Positions 8,474 through 18,152 of a stretch of 64,000 bases of DNA are shown here, one piece after another. This stretch comes from Sunxiuqinia sp963677175. Lineage in GTDB: Bacteria > Bacteroidota > Bacteroidia > Bacteroidales > Prolixibacteraceae. The stretch's first letter is position 1. Each line of letters opens with the position of its first letter. The stretch is taken from NCBI GenBank assembly GCA_963677175.2, contig CAXXES010000004.1, forward strand, positions 1,804,793 to 1,868,792, written 5' to 3'. Position numbers and translations under genes: made by a program. The notes under the pieces are model-generated. The model saw only the letters and a list, made by a program, of their open reading frames with translations. It ran no database searches and had not been told where the DNA came from.

Positions 8474-9246
8474 TAAATAGTTGCTTCATAATCCAATAAG
8501 GATTTTTTAGCTGCATTAACGCCTTCTTCAATTAACAATGATGATTTTCTAAAATCCAAAATACTATAATTCCTAACCGGGACTTGGATCATGATATCTG
8601 GTTTAAATACATCAATGGAATTTTTTACATTTTTTTGGATTAAAATTGTCACTGCTTCTATCATTAAAGTAAACTGATTTATTTTTCTCATTTGTTCCCC
8701 TTTCTCTCCAACTGAAACCCCTATTAGAATATCTTCAGGATGTCTTTTAACCTGGTTAAGCGGTAATGGATTAATCAAACCTCCATCAAGCAACAATTTA
8801 TCATCCTTTTTAAAAGGTTCAAATATAAATGGTAGTGATATTGACGCACGAATAGCATCAACAATATTCCCACTTTCGAAAATAACTTCCTTCTCATTTA
8901 GAATGTCAGTGGCAATGGCAGTAAATGGCATGGATAAGTCTTCTATATTTTTATTACCAAACAATTTTTCGAGTTCTTTACGTATTCGATTGCCTTTAAT
9001 AAGGCCCTTTCTGTTCAATGTAAAGTCTACGTAATTAAAAAGATTCCGGCGATTCAGATCACACATTACTTTTTTGCATTGATCTAAGCTATCAGAAGCA
9101 AAAGCAGCTCCGACAAGAGCGCCCATTGAGCAACCCGCTATTGAGGAGATATTATAATCTTGCTTTATCAACTCTTCAATAACTCCGATATGTGCTATTC
9201 CCCTGGCTCCGCCAGTTGAAAGAACCAAAGCAACCTTTTTCTTCAT
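8473..9246 (-). CDS. Patatin-like phospholipase
   Basis: A 257-residue Ser-Asp hydrolase of the patatin family. It shows the oxyanion-hole loop GGARG (residues 12-16), the nucleophile elbow GCSMG (Ser40) and the catalytic Asp motif DGGLINPLP. No signal peptide, so cytoplasmic or peripheral on membrane. These enzymes cleave acyl esters of lipids. It is the penultimate gene of the minus-strand locus and is followed directly by the DUF218 fragment. In context it could release or remodel an acyl product, but it could also be an unrelated lipid hydrolase. Confidence 0.88.
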   Translation of the reverse strand: MKKKVALVLSTGGARGIAHIGVIEELIKQDYNISSIAGCSMGALVGAAFASDSLDQCKKVMCDLNRRNLFNYVDFTLNRKGLIKGNRIRKELEKLFGNKNIEDLSMPFTAIATDILNEKEVIFESGNIVDAIRASISLPFIFEPFKKDDKLLLDGGLINPLPLNQVKRHPEDILIGVSVGEKGEQMRKINQFTLMIEAVTILIQKNVKNSIDVFKPDIMIQVPVRNYSILDFRKSSLLIEEGVNAAKKSLLDYEATI

Positions 9247-9298
9247 TTTACCATGTTATTTATTAATCAATAAAATCGTACTAACATTACTCTATCAC

Positions 9299-10484
9299 TC
9301 AGGAGTAACCATAGTTAATTTTGTCGGTAATCCCCGATAAATATTGATCTAATGTAATTGCACAGCTCATTTCAATATTTTTATCTGCTTTACCTAGCAA
9401 TTCAATTGTTAATCCATTCCGACCACAATCACATTGATGTTGTTTGTGAATGACTCCTACATCCCTTGTCTGTACAAAACAAGGGTAAGTCATAATTGTA
9501 GGATCCAATACGCAGACACGCCCTTCTTTATTTGATTCGCATATAGCATTATCGTCTAACGATCTTGCATAGGTATATATATGAGTCGGAATGTGTTTAA
9601 TATTAAACTTACATTCTATGGCCATTAGGTTAGTTTCTATAAATCCGTAAATATCACGAATCTGTTCTCGATTGATTGAAACCCACTTTTGGCACATCTG
9701 GCTAAAATCATCTTTGAGGATAATTTTCCCATCAGCTTTTTTCCACCCCCCCAATGGTCATTATTCTATTGGTATCTCCAAAATCGAGATTTATCTTATT
9801 TGCCTTTAAATATTCTAAATAATATTTTAAAATAAATGGTGGCCCCACAAGATAAATTGGTAATTTACCGAGCCATTTGCTTACATAATCCGTTGCTTCT
9901 CTGAATCTAAATTCATCTGATTCATCAATAACATAGTAGCGATCTGCGTAAATCGATCCAAGAATGCCAAGCCCCCTTAACATTCCCAGGTTAGGCGCAG
10001 AGATAATAGGAGGTGTAAAAAAGACAACAATTGGAGAGGGGTTAAATCTTGAGTCAAGCATTTCAGTAAATAATGAAGCGATAGTCATAATTGCCATATC
10101 ATTTGTATATGAATCCCTATATGCTTTTGTGTGCTCTCCGCGCAAACCAGTTTCATGAAATTCTATTTGTTTGTATAAGGACGGCAAAGTCATTATCCCC
10201 TCCATTCTTTCATTTGTGAAATAATCTATAGGTATTAATGGTATTTTTGTTAGATCTTCATGTTTTTTTAAGGACAGAGGAGTAAATCCCTCCTTATCGC
10301 ACACCCTTTTGTAAAATTTATTTACAGAATAATGAAAGTTAAAAGCTTTTTTTATTGCACAGAGTCGCATCTCTTCTTGTTCATAAAAGGATGAATAGAA
10401 TGCGAAGGAACTACTATTAATGTCTCTATATAAACTGTCTATGTTATATTTTAACATTATCTCTCTTAATTCTTTTGATCTCAT
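9299..10484 (-). pseudogene. LuxE-like acyl-protein synthetase, split by a frameshift
   Basis: Two overlapping frames (9732-10484, 250 residues; 9299-9754, about 150 residues) together cover one LuxE-family adenylating enzyme of about 395 residues. The first half has FHETGLRGEHTKAYRDS and ends IMTIGG; the second starts GGWKKADGKI and continues YGFIETN. The family's TIGGWK motif spans the break. The break is at a run of seven G (minus strand; C7 on the plus strand, 9746-9752). With six G the frame is continuous. LuxE activates fatty acids as acyl-AMP and forms an acyl-enzyme; here it could load a carboxylic acid onto the carrier protein at 18152. Genuine mutation, phase variation and sequencing error are all possible. 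Confidence 0.8.
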
Positions 10485-10520
10485 AGCTGCTACTGTTAAA
10501 CAATGTTCAATTCTGCAATT

Positions 10521-11222
10521 CTAAGATGATTCCAATTTGCTTTCAATATAACTAAGTACTTCGTCTTGCATTTTTGAGATAAAGAAATGGCCACCTTCAA
10601 ACATTTTAAAATCACACTCGGCTCCAGCAAAATTTTTCCACATGAAAATACCTTCATGAATTATACTTTTATCTTCCTCTCCATACAAAACGCTTAAGTT
10701 GCAACGTGTACGGACAATCTCTTTCTTGTTGTATGTTTCATATATCTCAAAATCAGATCTTAATTGAGGCAATATAAAATTTAACAAATCACTATTGGCA
10801 TATATCTCATCCGGTATTCCCTGATAGCTATATATCTCTTTCAAAAATGCTTCATCAGGAAGATGGCTAATCCTAATGAATCTGTAATTTGGAGCTTCTC
10901 TTCCTATAATAAAAATATGCTTCGGATCACAATAGCCTGTCCATGTTAGTCTTTTATATATCTCATACACTACAAGACCTCCCATACTAAAGCCTAATAG
11001 TGCATAATTCGAATCTTTTATTTGGTGAGAAAGTATTTTGTACACATCATCGATTAAACCATCAAAGTTTTCATAAAAATCTTCATCAATTCTTATCCCT
11101 CTACCTTTCAATTCAATCGGTACAACTTCAATCTCAGATTTTATATGCCTATTCCATTTTGAATATAAACTTGATGAACCTCCTGCGCATGGAAGGCAAA
11201 ATAGCTTTATTTTATTCGTCAT
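10521..11222 (-). CDS. Type II (editing) thioesterase
   Basis: A 233-residue alpha/beta hydrolase of the stand-alone thioesterase family that serves nonribosomal and polyketide synthetases. FCLPCAGGSSSLYSKW (residues 8-23) is the typical N-terminus. The nucleophile is Ser79 in GFSMGG, with YGEEDK near the Asp region and GGHFF carrying the catalytic His. It removes stalled or wrong acyl groups from carrier domains; in the absence of a terminal TE domain in the synthetase it might also release product. It lies 10 bp from the oxidase end of the synthetase and is co-oriented. Confidence 0.92.
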   Translation of the reverse strand: MTNKIKLFCLPCAGGSSSLYSKWNRHIKSEIEVVPIELKGRGIRIDEDFYENFDGLIDDVYKILSHQIKDSNYALLGFSMGGLVVYEIYKRLTWTGYCDPKHIFIIGREAPNYRFIRISHLPDEAFLKEIYSYQGIPDEIYANSDLLNFILPQLRSDFEIYETYNKKEIVRTRCNLSVLYGEEDKSIIHEGIFMWKNFAGAECDFKMFEGGHFFISKMQDEVLSYIESKLESS

Positions 11223-11232
11223 AACATAAAAT

Positions 11233-11911
11233 CTACTTTTTATAATTGCTAACTATTTCTTCAAAGGACATTAATTTTTCACCTTTAATACCAATCTCAA
11301 TACTGTGAAGAAATTTTTGATTTGCGATATTGAATAGGCTTTCAATTCGTTTAAAGTCCATATCCCCAATTGAACACAAACCAATACCGTTTTCTTCGCA
11401 AACTTGAGTAAGAGTAGCTACCATGATTCCCGTATCAATTACAGCATAATAGAAACCGTTTCCTCCATAAATTGGCATACTGACATTCGGATTAAATAAA
11501 AAATAGATGCTCACCGCAGAACCATTAAAAATCTCTTTGTTTTTGTGGTATGAAGAACTACCATCAATTGTGTTTGAGTTTATTAATTTCAGAGAATGAC
11601 TACATGGGTGATAATAATAAAGTCCCTGGTCTATATTTTCTACTCTGTCGACTTTAACATATAAATATGTATCAATAGGATAAAGGCCTCCTGCACTAGC
11701 GTAATTATATGAATACTTTCCATTTTGATTTCTTTGTTTAAAGGTTGACATCAATTTAGAAAACACATTAAATTCAATGGCTTTGGATTCTTCAAAGTTC
11801 CTCCAGGTTCTTCGCTTAGCTATTTGAGGGATTTCTGACTCTTTGAGCGTAACTGTCTGCCCATTTCCTCCCAAATCCCTTTTCATTATATTCTTTTTAA
11901 AATCCCTGTAT
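11233..11911 (-). CDS. SagB-type FMN oxidase domain (Ox) of the split synthetase
   Basis: Nitroreductase-fold domain of the SagB/McbC type that oxidises thiazolines or oxazolines to thiazoles/oxazoles with FMN. Seen are AKRRTWRNF at the start, YNYASAGGLYPIDTYLYVK in the middle and GIGLCSIGDMDFKRI near the end, all typical. The frame reads back through TACAGGGATTT to the target duplication at 11912-11915, so the in-frame ATG at 11886 is internal to the original gene rather than a designed start. Its stop is 10 bp before the thioesterase start. Stand-alone translation from 11886 would give an almost complete 217-residue domain. Confidence 0.85.
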
Positions 11912-11915
11912 TTAA

Positions 11916-13437
11916 TTCTACTTTAACAGATTAGAAAAAAGGCTCTAAAATATTGATTTTCTTTGATTTAAATTTGGCTAAGTAATTGTTTTTTAGTATT
12001 TTAAAGGTGTCATCGAAGAACAAATCTATCGTTCCGAGCTATGTTTAACACCACGTAAAAAAAGTAATACATATGGAAAAACACTGGCCTGGTTGTCCCG
12101 GAGGCTGAGTGAACACCTTGTCCCGTATGAGTCTATATTTTGTAACCGGACAAAGAAATTTTTTGATAAAGCAGAACATTACACGAAAGGAATTGTGCAA
12201 AGTCAATTACGCAACATTGAACGTATCAGTGAAGACCTGAATGTCCACTACCATCAGATGCAACACTTTATTACCGAGTCAAAATGGGACGAGCGCGAGG
12301 TTATTGATCAGGTTTCCAGAGAGGTAAGCTCGGTATTGCCCAAGCGGAAGTTAACCGGGTTAATAATTGACGAAAGCGGCTGGGTGAAGAAAGGCGATAA
12401 AAGTGTTGGTGTTGGATGGCAGTACTGTGGCAATGTGGGCAAAATATCCAATTCGCAGGTTGCCGTGTTTGCCTGCCTGAGCAACGGTGATTTTGCTTCA
12501 ATGGTCGATGCCCGGTTATACCTGCCACAAGATTGGTGCGAGGATCCGGAGCGTTGCGAGGAAGCCGGCATCCCCGAAGGGAACAGGGCGTTCAAGACCA
12601 AACTGGAATTGGCCGAAGAAATTATCCGTCAACAAGTTCAAAACGGGGTTTCGTTCGATTTTATCGGCGGCGATGGCTATTACGGCAACGATGCCAACCT
12701 GGCCCGGTCAATCGACCAAATGGGCTATGTTTATATGCTGGATATCCACAGCGACCAAAAAATATTCATCGACCAGCCAGAGCTGTTCCTTCCCGAACGT
12801 AAATCAAACAGAGGGCCCGCCCCAAAAAGGCTCAAAGCATCAACACCGGACATGACTGTAACCAAGTACATGGAAAATCTTCAGCCCGGTGATTGGGAAA
12901 AGATCAAGGTCCGCAATACAACCAAAGGGAAACTGACTGGGGAGTATCACTTTGCAAGGGTATTCATTTGGAACAAAAACATCAACGAAATAGAGCCGCG
13001 GATGCTGGTCATTCGAAAAACAAAATCAGCAAAGAACACGATTGAAATAAAATATTCGTTCACCAATGCCAATCTGGAACAATACACACACCAAGCCTTG
13101 GCGTACATGCAGGCTCAGCGGTTCTTTGTTGAACACTGCATCAAAGAATCCAAGCAAATACTGGGAATCGACCAGTTTCAGACCCGCAAGTGGCTGGCGT
13201 GGCAACATCAGGTTGCTTTGAACTTTATGGTTTCTTCGTTTATACTCAAGGAAAAACTACGAAACTTCGAGGAACTTCCGCTGCTTTCGGCCAACGACAT
13301 CAAGAAATGGTTCGTCTTCAAGCTCTATAAAGAAATGACCGAAGAACAGTTTTTTGACCAAATGCACCAACGTCACAAAATAAGGCAGTGGGACATAAAC
13401 AATTCATATCAAAGATTTTAAATGTGTTAAAGCAGAA
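11916..13437 (+). mobile_element. IS701-type insertion sequence inside the synthetase
   Basis: A 1522-bp element with terminal inverted repeats (11916-11944 and 13409-13437): both ends read TTCT-R-CTTTAACA, then ATT, with mismatches further in. It is flanked by TTAA on both sides (11912-11915 and 13438-13441), a 4-bp target duplication. It carries one transposase gene on the plus strand, opposite to the host gene. The host frame is restored on precise removal, so the insertion looks recent and undamaged. Confidence 0.88.
12093..13421 (+). CDS. IS701 family DDE transposase
   Basis: A 442-residue transposase. LIIDESGWVKKGDKSVGV carries the first catalytic Asp, FDFIGGDGYYGND the second, and the C-terminal helix-rich part (VEHCIKESKQILGIDQF) supplies the Glu, as in IS701 proteins. 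No frameshift or stop is seen, so the element may be active. The start shown is TTG at 12093; no in-frame ATG is close upstream. The stop lies 16 bp before the right end of the element. Confidence 0.88.
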   Translation: MSRRLSEHLVPYESIFCNRTKKFFDKAEHYTKGIVQSQLRNIERISEDLNVHYHQMQHFITESKWDEREVIDQVSREVSSVLPKRKLTGLIIDESGWVKKGDKSVGVGWQYCGNVGKISNSQVAVFACLSNGDFASMVDARLYLPQDWCEDPERCEEAGIPEGNRAFKTKLELAEEIIRQQVQNGVSFDFIGGDGYYGNDANLARSIDQMGYVYMLDIHSDQKIFIDQPELFLPERKSNRGPAPKRLKASTPDMTVTKYMENLQPGDWEKIKVRNTTKGKLTGEYHFARVFIWNKNINEIEPRMLVIRKTKSAKNTIEIKYSFTNANLEQYTHQALAYMQAQRFFVEHCIKESKQILGIDQFQTRKWLAWQHQVALNFMVSSFILKEKLRNFEELPLLSANDIKKWFVFKLYKEMTEEQFFDQMHQRHKIRQWDINNSYQRF

Positions 13438-15743
13438 TTAATTGGGTCTAAAATTAATCCTTCATCACATGGATTACTTACAAATTGTTCGGTTGCTTTA
13501 AATAAATCAGTATAATCAGGAAGATTTTTGATAACATAACCTTTCCTTAATGATAATTCTAAAAAAGAATTTAAACTATCTATCTTGTCACTTGGTAATT
13601 CACTGTATAAATCATCGATATTTATTCCGTCCTGGGTTAGAAAATAAAATTTAGGAAAAAGTTCTATGCCCGGATACAATGAGCCATCGATTAGAAGTTT
13701 TTCATCGCTTATTTTCCATCTGCAAGAAGGGTTCCAATAAATTTTTGTTTTTGAGTCTTTTGGATTATACTTTTCAATTTCTTCAACTTTAGTATTCTCA
13801 TTGATATAATTAGCAATGCCTGATATAGTTGGATTTTTATAGAGGTATGCAATAGGTATTTTCAATCCAAATTCTTTTTCAACACTTACTACTGCCTGAT
13901 AAGCTTGTAACGAATCGCCTCCTAAATCGAAGAAATTATCATTTATGCCAATGTCATTTAGCTCAATTATTTCCTTCCATTGGTATAATAATTTCTTTTC
14001 TACTAAATTTAGGGATTGCAGAACTTCCTTTCTATACTTATTTTCATCAAAACTGGGATTAGGCAATTTGCTTCTATCAACTTTTTGATTCCTGGTTAAT
14101 GGCAACTCCTTAATGTTGACCAGAGTGAATGGTACCATATATTGAGGAAGTTTTCTTCTTAAATAATCTTTTAATTCATCATTGGAAATAGAATTTGTAT
14201 TCATGCTGCCGTCTTTCACATAATATGCAGCAATTCTTTTGTCTCCAGGTGCATATTCAAAAACTGTGGCAACAGAATGTTTTATTCCGCTAAAATTATC
14301 TAAATGACATTCTATTTCACCTAATTCTATACGATGCCCCCTTATTTTAACTTGAGAATCCTTTCTACCCCTAAATTCAATATAACCTTTACGGTGCATT
14401 ATCCCATAATCGCCAGTTCTATATATGTATCCAAGATGAGGATGGTTAATGAAAGAATATTCCGTCTTACTTTTTTCGCTAATGTACCCCGCTGCAATCC
14501 CCTTGCCTCCAATGAAGATTTCTCCTTCAACTTCCAAGGGACACAAATCAAGATTAGAATTTAACACATACATCTTTTGATTACTCAATGGGTATCCATA
14601 TGGAATACTCTTCCAGCTTGAATCTATTTTATTGATTGGATAATAAATTGACCAAATAGAACCTTCTGTCGCTCCACCTAAACTAATTACATTTGAATTG
14701 GGAAAATATTTCTTTATTTTGTCTGGGAGTGATACCGGAATCCAATCGCCACTTAGAAGAACATTTTTCAAGCACTCATATTTGACGAATTTTTTATCAC
14801 TTTTGAATAGACTTTCAATCAAAAGATTCATAACTGAAGGGACGGAGTTCCAAAATGTAATCTGATGCTCTGAAATCATATCTGAGATGTTATTTACATC
14901 CCTTATGTCTGGTACAATATATAATGTCGCACCAATACTTAAAGCGCCAAAAATGTCATATACAGACAAATCAAACCCCATAGAGGAAAGGCCAATTATT
15001 TTATCATTCTGAGTAACCTCAAACTTCCTGTTAATATCAATAATCGTGTTAGTTGCAGATTTATGTGTAACCAATACCCCTTTGGGATTTCCAGTTGATC
15101 CGGAAGTAAAAATAACATACGCTATACTGTCAATATTACTGTACCCAAATACTTGCGAATCTTCAATCTCTCCAATATCATATTTATTAAAGCTATCTGT
15201 ATCTAAACAGATTTTAGAATTGCACCGCATTAAAATATAATCAGCCCTTTCTATAGGTAGGCTCGGTTCAATAGGAACATATGCACCTCCTGCTTTTAAA
15301 ATCCCCAATAAATTTACTATTGTGTCAGAATGCCTACGGACTATTACACCAACATATTCGGCAGGCTGCAAACCTTGTTCAATTAAGAAATTGGCTATTT
15401 TATTACTTCTAATATCTAACTCTTTATAGGTATATTCTTTTTCATCGCAGACAACACAAACTTTATCTGGGTGCTCATTGAGTTGCGTGTAAAATAACTG
15501 GTCTAATGTGTTTTCACACAGACAATTATCTGTGTCATTATATTTTTCAATGAACTTTAGATCATAATCCGGAATGACAACCTTTCCAACTTCACTTGTT
15601 TCAATAAAACTATGGATGAGTTGTTTGTATTGTTCAAACATTATGCCGACAATATTTTCATCAAAAACGTCATCTACATAATCCCATATAATTGATAATT
15701 GATTGTTTATATCCGAAACCTGATTATCTAGTAGTTCGTTCAT
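13404..15743 (-). CDS. Adenylation (Cys) and carrier domains of the split synthetase
   Basis: Frame of 779 codons. Core motifs in order: TSGSTGNPKG (A3, about residues 210-220), FDLSVYDIFG (A4), GGATEGSIW (A5), YRTGDYG (A7), GRKDSQVKIRGHRIELGE (A8), NQKVDR (A10), and the carrier motif LGGDSL (Ser near residue 611). The specificity positions read D-L-Y-N-L-S-L-I-W-K, which is the known cysteine code of thiazole-forming synthetases. The first residues (MNE) come from the IS630 end, and the last residues after LDPI come from the IS701 end. A segment after the carrier (WNPSCRWKISDEKLL onwards) resembles the N-terminal part of SagB-type enzymes, so the Ox domain probably starts here. Confidence 0.92.
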   Translation of the reverse strand: MNELLDNQVSDINNQLSIIWDYVDDVFDENIVGIMFEQYKQLIHSFIETSEVGKVVIPDYDLKFIEKYNDTDNCLCENTLDQLFYTQLNEHPDKVCVVCDEKEYTYKELDIRSNKIANFLIEQGLQPAEYVGVIVRRHSDTIVNLLGILKAGGAYVPIEPSLPIERADYILMRCNSKICLDTDSFNKYDIGEIEDSQVFGYSNIDSIAYVIFTSGSTGNPKGVLVTHKSATNTIIDINRKFEVTQNDKIIGLSSMGFDLSVYDIFGALSIGATLYIVPDIRDVNNISDMISEHQITFWNSVPSVMNLLIESLFKSDKKFVKYECLKNVLLSGDWIPVSLPDKIKKYFPNSNVISLGGATEGSIWSIYYPINKIDSSWKSIPYGYPLSNQKMYVLNSNLDLCPLEVEGEIFIGGKGIAAGYISEKSKTEYSFINHPHLGYIYRTGDYGIMHRKGYIEFRGRKDSQVKIRGHRIELGEIECHLDNFSGIKHSVATVFEYAPGDKRIAAYYVKDGSMNTNSISNDELKDYLRRKLPQYMVPFTLVNIKELPLTRNQKVDRSKLPNPSFDENKYRKEVLQSLNLVEKKLLYQWKEIIELNDIGINDNFFDLGGDSLQAYQAVVSVEKEFGLKIPIAYLYKNPTISGIANYINENTKVEEIEKYNPKDSKTKIYWNPSCRWKISDEKLLIDGSLYPGIELFPKFYFLTQDGINIDDLYSELPSDKIDSLNSFLELSLRKGYVIKNLPDYTDLFKATEQFVSNPCDEGLILDPINSALTHLKSLI

Positions 15744-16988
15744 AAATTAACTTGACATTTGAATCGTTTCTATTTCTTCTTCGATTTTATACTTCCACTT
15801 GAAAACAACAGGTTCCTGGTTTATTTCTTCTATGCCCTGATAGATCCTTTGCTTGAGCTCCGCTTTACTTTCAACCCGGATATGTCGGAGAAAGGATCGG
15901 GTTATTTTGCTGAAAAACATTTCGATCATGTTCAGCCATGAACCATGTGTCGGGGTAAAAACAAATTCAAATTTACCGGGAACTGTGTCTAAAAACTTCA
16001 TCGTTTCTTTTGATCGGTGGGCGGAATGGTTGTCCAGAATAAGGCGTATTTTCCAATCGTCCGGGTAGTGGTCGATAAGCTTTTTCAAATACTTTGTAAA
16101 TTCGGCACTCCTGTGCTTGTCTTCAACCTGCGGTATGACCATTCCGTTATGCATATCAATACCGGCAAGCAAGGATACTGTTCCCAATCTTTTGTATTCA
16201 TAATCCCTTCCCAGGGTTTTGTGTTTGCCAGGTACGGGCAATAATTGCGGAGCAATATTTTTTATCGCTTGTATCCCTGGTTTTTCATCATAGGAAATGG
16301 TCGTGTATTTTCTCAAACTGCCCTTCTTTTTCTCTTCTTCTTCCTCCTGGACGTTTGTTAATTGTATTTCTTTATAGATAGCCAGTACTTGTGCCATTTT
16401 TTCTTCAAAATTCTCATCCCGTTTCTCCAGATAATAACTGATTTTATGGGGCTTTATTCCCGCTTTGTCCAAAATTCCATGCAATAGGCTTTTCCCTGCG
16501 TTTTTCAATTTGGGATAGCCTTCTGCCTCACAGGTCTTTTGAATATGTCTGGCCAACAACCTGTACGTCCATACCTCATAGGAATATCCGTATTCTCTGG
16601 GTGAACTACATGCCAAATGGATAACCCATGCTTTATCCTCATCGCTGATTACAGGACTTACCCCTCTCCCTGATAAATCTTCCAGCCCTGCGATCGGGCC
16701 AAAAGCAAAAGCTTTATCCAAGACTGAATAAACCGATTCCCTGCTAAGACCAACTTCCTTCGATATTTGTGCTACCGGTGTATGCTCCATATAAAGTAAA
16801 AAAATTCTTGCCCGCTGAACTTTACGATATTCCTCGCTCTTGCTTTTCGATATCTTTTCCAATTGCTCTTTCTCTTTCTCTGTACACGTAAGATTGCCCC
16901 TTTTCTTATATTTATCTGCCATAGCTTTTTTTGGCATAAAAATATGAAAATCATACGACAATGTCAAGTTATTTTAAGAACGTTATAC
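15731..16988 (-). mobile_element. IS630-type insertion sequence inside the synthetase
   Basis: A 1258-bp element flanked by TA on both sides (15729-15730 and 16989-16990), the target duplication of IS630/Tc1-mariner elements. Its 29-bp terminal inverted repeats (15731-15759 and 16960-16988) share the pattern GTA-nnn-CGTTC, then TAACTTGACATT, with five mismatches by eye. The transposase runs in the same direction as the host gene. Precise loss would restore the Cy-A linker. Confidence 0.9.
15747..16967 (-). CDS. IS630 family DDE transposase
   Basis: A 406-residue transposase with an N-terminal helix-turn-helix (TPVAQISKEVGLSRESVYSVL) and a C-terminal DDE domain. The catalytic Asp lies in ISYDEKPGIQ, the second in RLILDNHSAHRS, and the Glu in GSWLNMIEMFFSK. 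No internal stop. The true start may be a later Met (MPKKAM or MADKYKKR) because the first residues overlap the inverted repeat. It appears intact. Confidence 0.92.
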   Translation of the reverse strand: MTLSYDFHIFMPKKAMADKYKKRGNLTCTEKEKEQLEKISKSKSEEYRKVQRARIFLLYMEHTPVAQISKEVGLSRESVYSVLDKAFAFGPIAGLEDLSGRGVSPVISDEDKAWVIHLACSSPREYGYSYEVWTYRLLARHIQKTCEAEGYPKLKNAGKSLLHGILDKAGIKPHKISYYLEKRDENFEEKMAQVLAIYKEIQLTNVQEEEEEKKKGSLRKYTTISYDEKPGIQAIKNIAPQLLPVPGKHKTLGRDYEYKRLGTVSLLAGIDMHNGMVIPQVEDKHRSAEFTKYLKKLIDHYPDDWKIRLILDNHSAHRSKETMKFLDTVPGKFEFVFTPTHGSWLNMIEMFFSKITRSFLRHIRVESKAELKQRIYQGIEEINQEPVVFKWKYKIEEEIETIQMSS

Positions 16989-18152
16989 TAGTATTACTTG
17001 TGGAGTTTGACTTAATCCATAAATAAATTTCCCTAACCGTTCTTCTTCCTCAATATCTTCAATTCCTTTATCATACAGCATGCTTGTAAAGACTACGGGA
17101 GTTAAAGCTTTCGTTCCAAGATTTCTGTGTTTAGCCAACTCACGAAGCAATCTTACTCCATCATAATGTCTATGGCTCAATAATTCAATTATTTTATGCT
17201 GATAAAATTTAAGTTTTTCCTGGGTAGTCCCTTTTAGTTGCTTGTCAATATCCATCAAAATCACAGAAGTGAAGTCCCCCATTATCTTACTTACTTCTTT
17301 ATTAAATGGATAACGATTAAATACCGTGATATTTAAGCTATATTTATCTTCCTGAGTCCATAAATTCAATACTTCAGCATACATCGCACAAAGTGCCATG
17401 GTCGGGGTTACATTCAGCCCATGGGAGATTCTTTTAAATTTAATCCATTCGTCATGAGGAAGGAAATATTGAAGTCTTTTGACGTGCGGCTTTTTCACTT
17501 CTGATATTAATTTTTTTAACGGAAGCGTGGGGCCTAAAGGTAAAGTGTCAAGACGCTTTAGATGATATTCCTTCGCTCTTTCATATCTTTTGGTCTCCAA
17601 TAGTTTTTCATAGTCTGATATATAATCCTGAAATGTATAATTCAATTCCGGAAGTTTTTTTTCAATATCATAATAATGTTCTAATAACTCAGATTCCAGT
17701 AAGCGGATACTAAAACCATCGCCTATAAGCATATCATAACTAAAGAATATATAATTTCCCCCTTCAGTAAGCTTGAATGCTTTTAATTCAAACAAAGGCC
17801 ATGCGCTTGGATCAAATACCTGATGTGATAATTTTTCCCTTTCTTTTTTAATTAAAGATTCTTGTTTATTTTTACTAAATGAACTAATGTCCAAGTAGTT
17901 GATATTGTAGACGGGGATTTCACCAAGAATAACTTGCTGTTGATTCTCCAAATTAAAAACGGTATGCAGGATTGGGTGTCGTACAATAACTTTATTTAGA
18001 GCTTCATTAAGCTTCGGGATATCCAAAGAAGATTTAATCTCCGAATACAAATGTGTACCTACACCTCCTAATTCGAAATTTTCATTTCTTCCAACCAAAT
18101 ATGCTTTCTGAATATCAGTTACCCCGAACGGTTCATTCTTATTTGTCATCAT
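16983..18152 (-). CDS. Heterocyclization (Cy) domain of the split synthetase
   Basis: Condensation-fold domain of the heterocyclizing type. Cy1 is IQKAYLVGR with LGGVGTH (residues 14-33). The HHxxxDG motif of normal condensation domains is replaced by DMLIGD (Asp140, Asp145), the DxxxxD signature. Later motifs are LPLGPTLPL, MGDFTS, TPVVFTS and SQTPQV (residues 382-387). The frame ends two codons after SQTPQVI because the IS630 element begins there. Its first Met overlaps the stop of the carrier protein gene (TAATG), so the two were translated together. It forms the amide with cysteine and cyclises the thiol to thiazoline. Confidence 0.92.
   Translation of the reverse strand: MMTNKNEPFGVTDIQKAYLVGRNENFELGGVGTHLYSEIKSSLDIPKLNEALNKVIVRHPILHTVFNLENQQQVILGEIPVYNINYLDISSFSKNKQESLIKKEREKLSHQVFDPSAWPLFELKAFKLTEGGNYIFFSYDMLIGDGFSIRLLESELLEHYYDIEKKLPELNYTFQDYISDYEKLLETKRYERAKEYHLKRLDTLPLGPTLPLKKLISEVKKPHVKRLQYFLPHDEWIKFKRISHGLNVTPTMALCAMYAEVLNLWTQEDKYSLNITVFNRYPFNKEVSKIMGDFTSVILMDIDKQLKGTTQEKLKFYQHKIIELLSHRHYDGVRLLRELAKHRNLGTKALTPVVFTSMLYDKGIEDIEEEERLGKFIYGLSQTPQVILV

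Larger units (their letters stand above)
11233..18152 (-). pseudogene. Cy-A(Cys)-PCP-Ox nonribosomal synthetase, interrupted by two insertion sequences
   Basis: Ancestral single gene reconstructed from three minus-strand frames: 16983-18152 (Cy), 13404-15743 (A-PCP) and 11233-11911 (Ox). Removing 15731-16988 plus one copy of TA joins SQTPQVIL to DNQVSD in frame, rebuilding the canonical Cy7-to-A linker. Removing 11916-13437 plus one copy of TTAA joins LILDPI to KYRDF in frame. The result is one open frame of about 1377 codons. The module would condense an acyl or aryl group with cysteine, cyclise to thiazoline and oxidise to thiazole. Not functional as a single protein in the present state, although the three parts could in principle still be made as fragments. 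Confidence 0.88.

Noticed and set aside
11233..18152. Reading the Cy, A-PCP and Ox frames as three natural genes
   Set aside because: Frame ends coincide with transposon ends, and exact removal restores a continuous frame at both sites.
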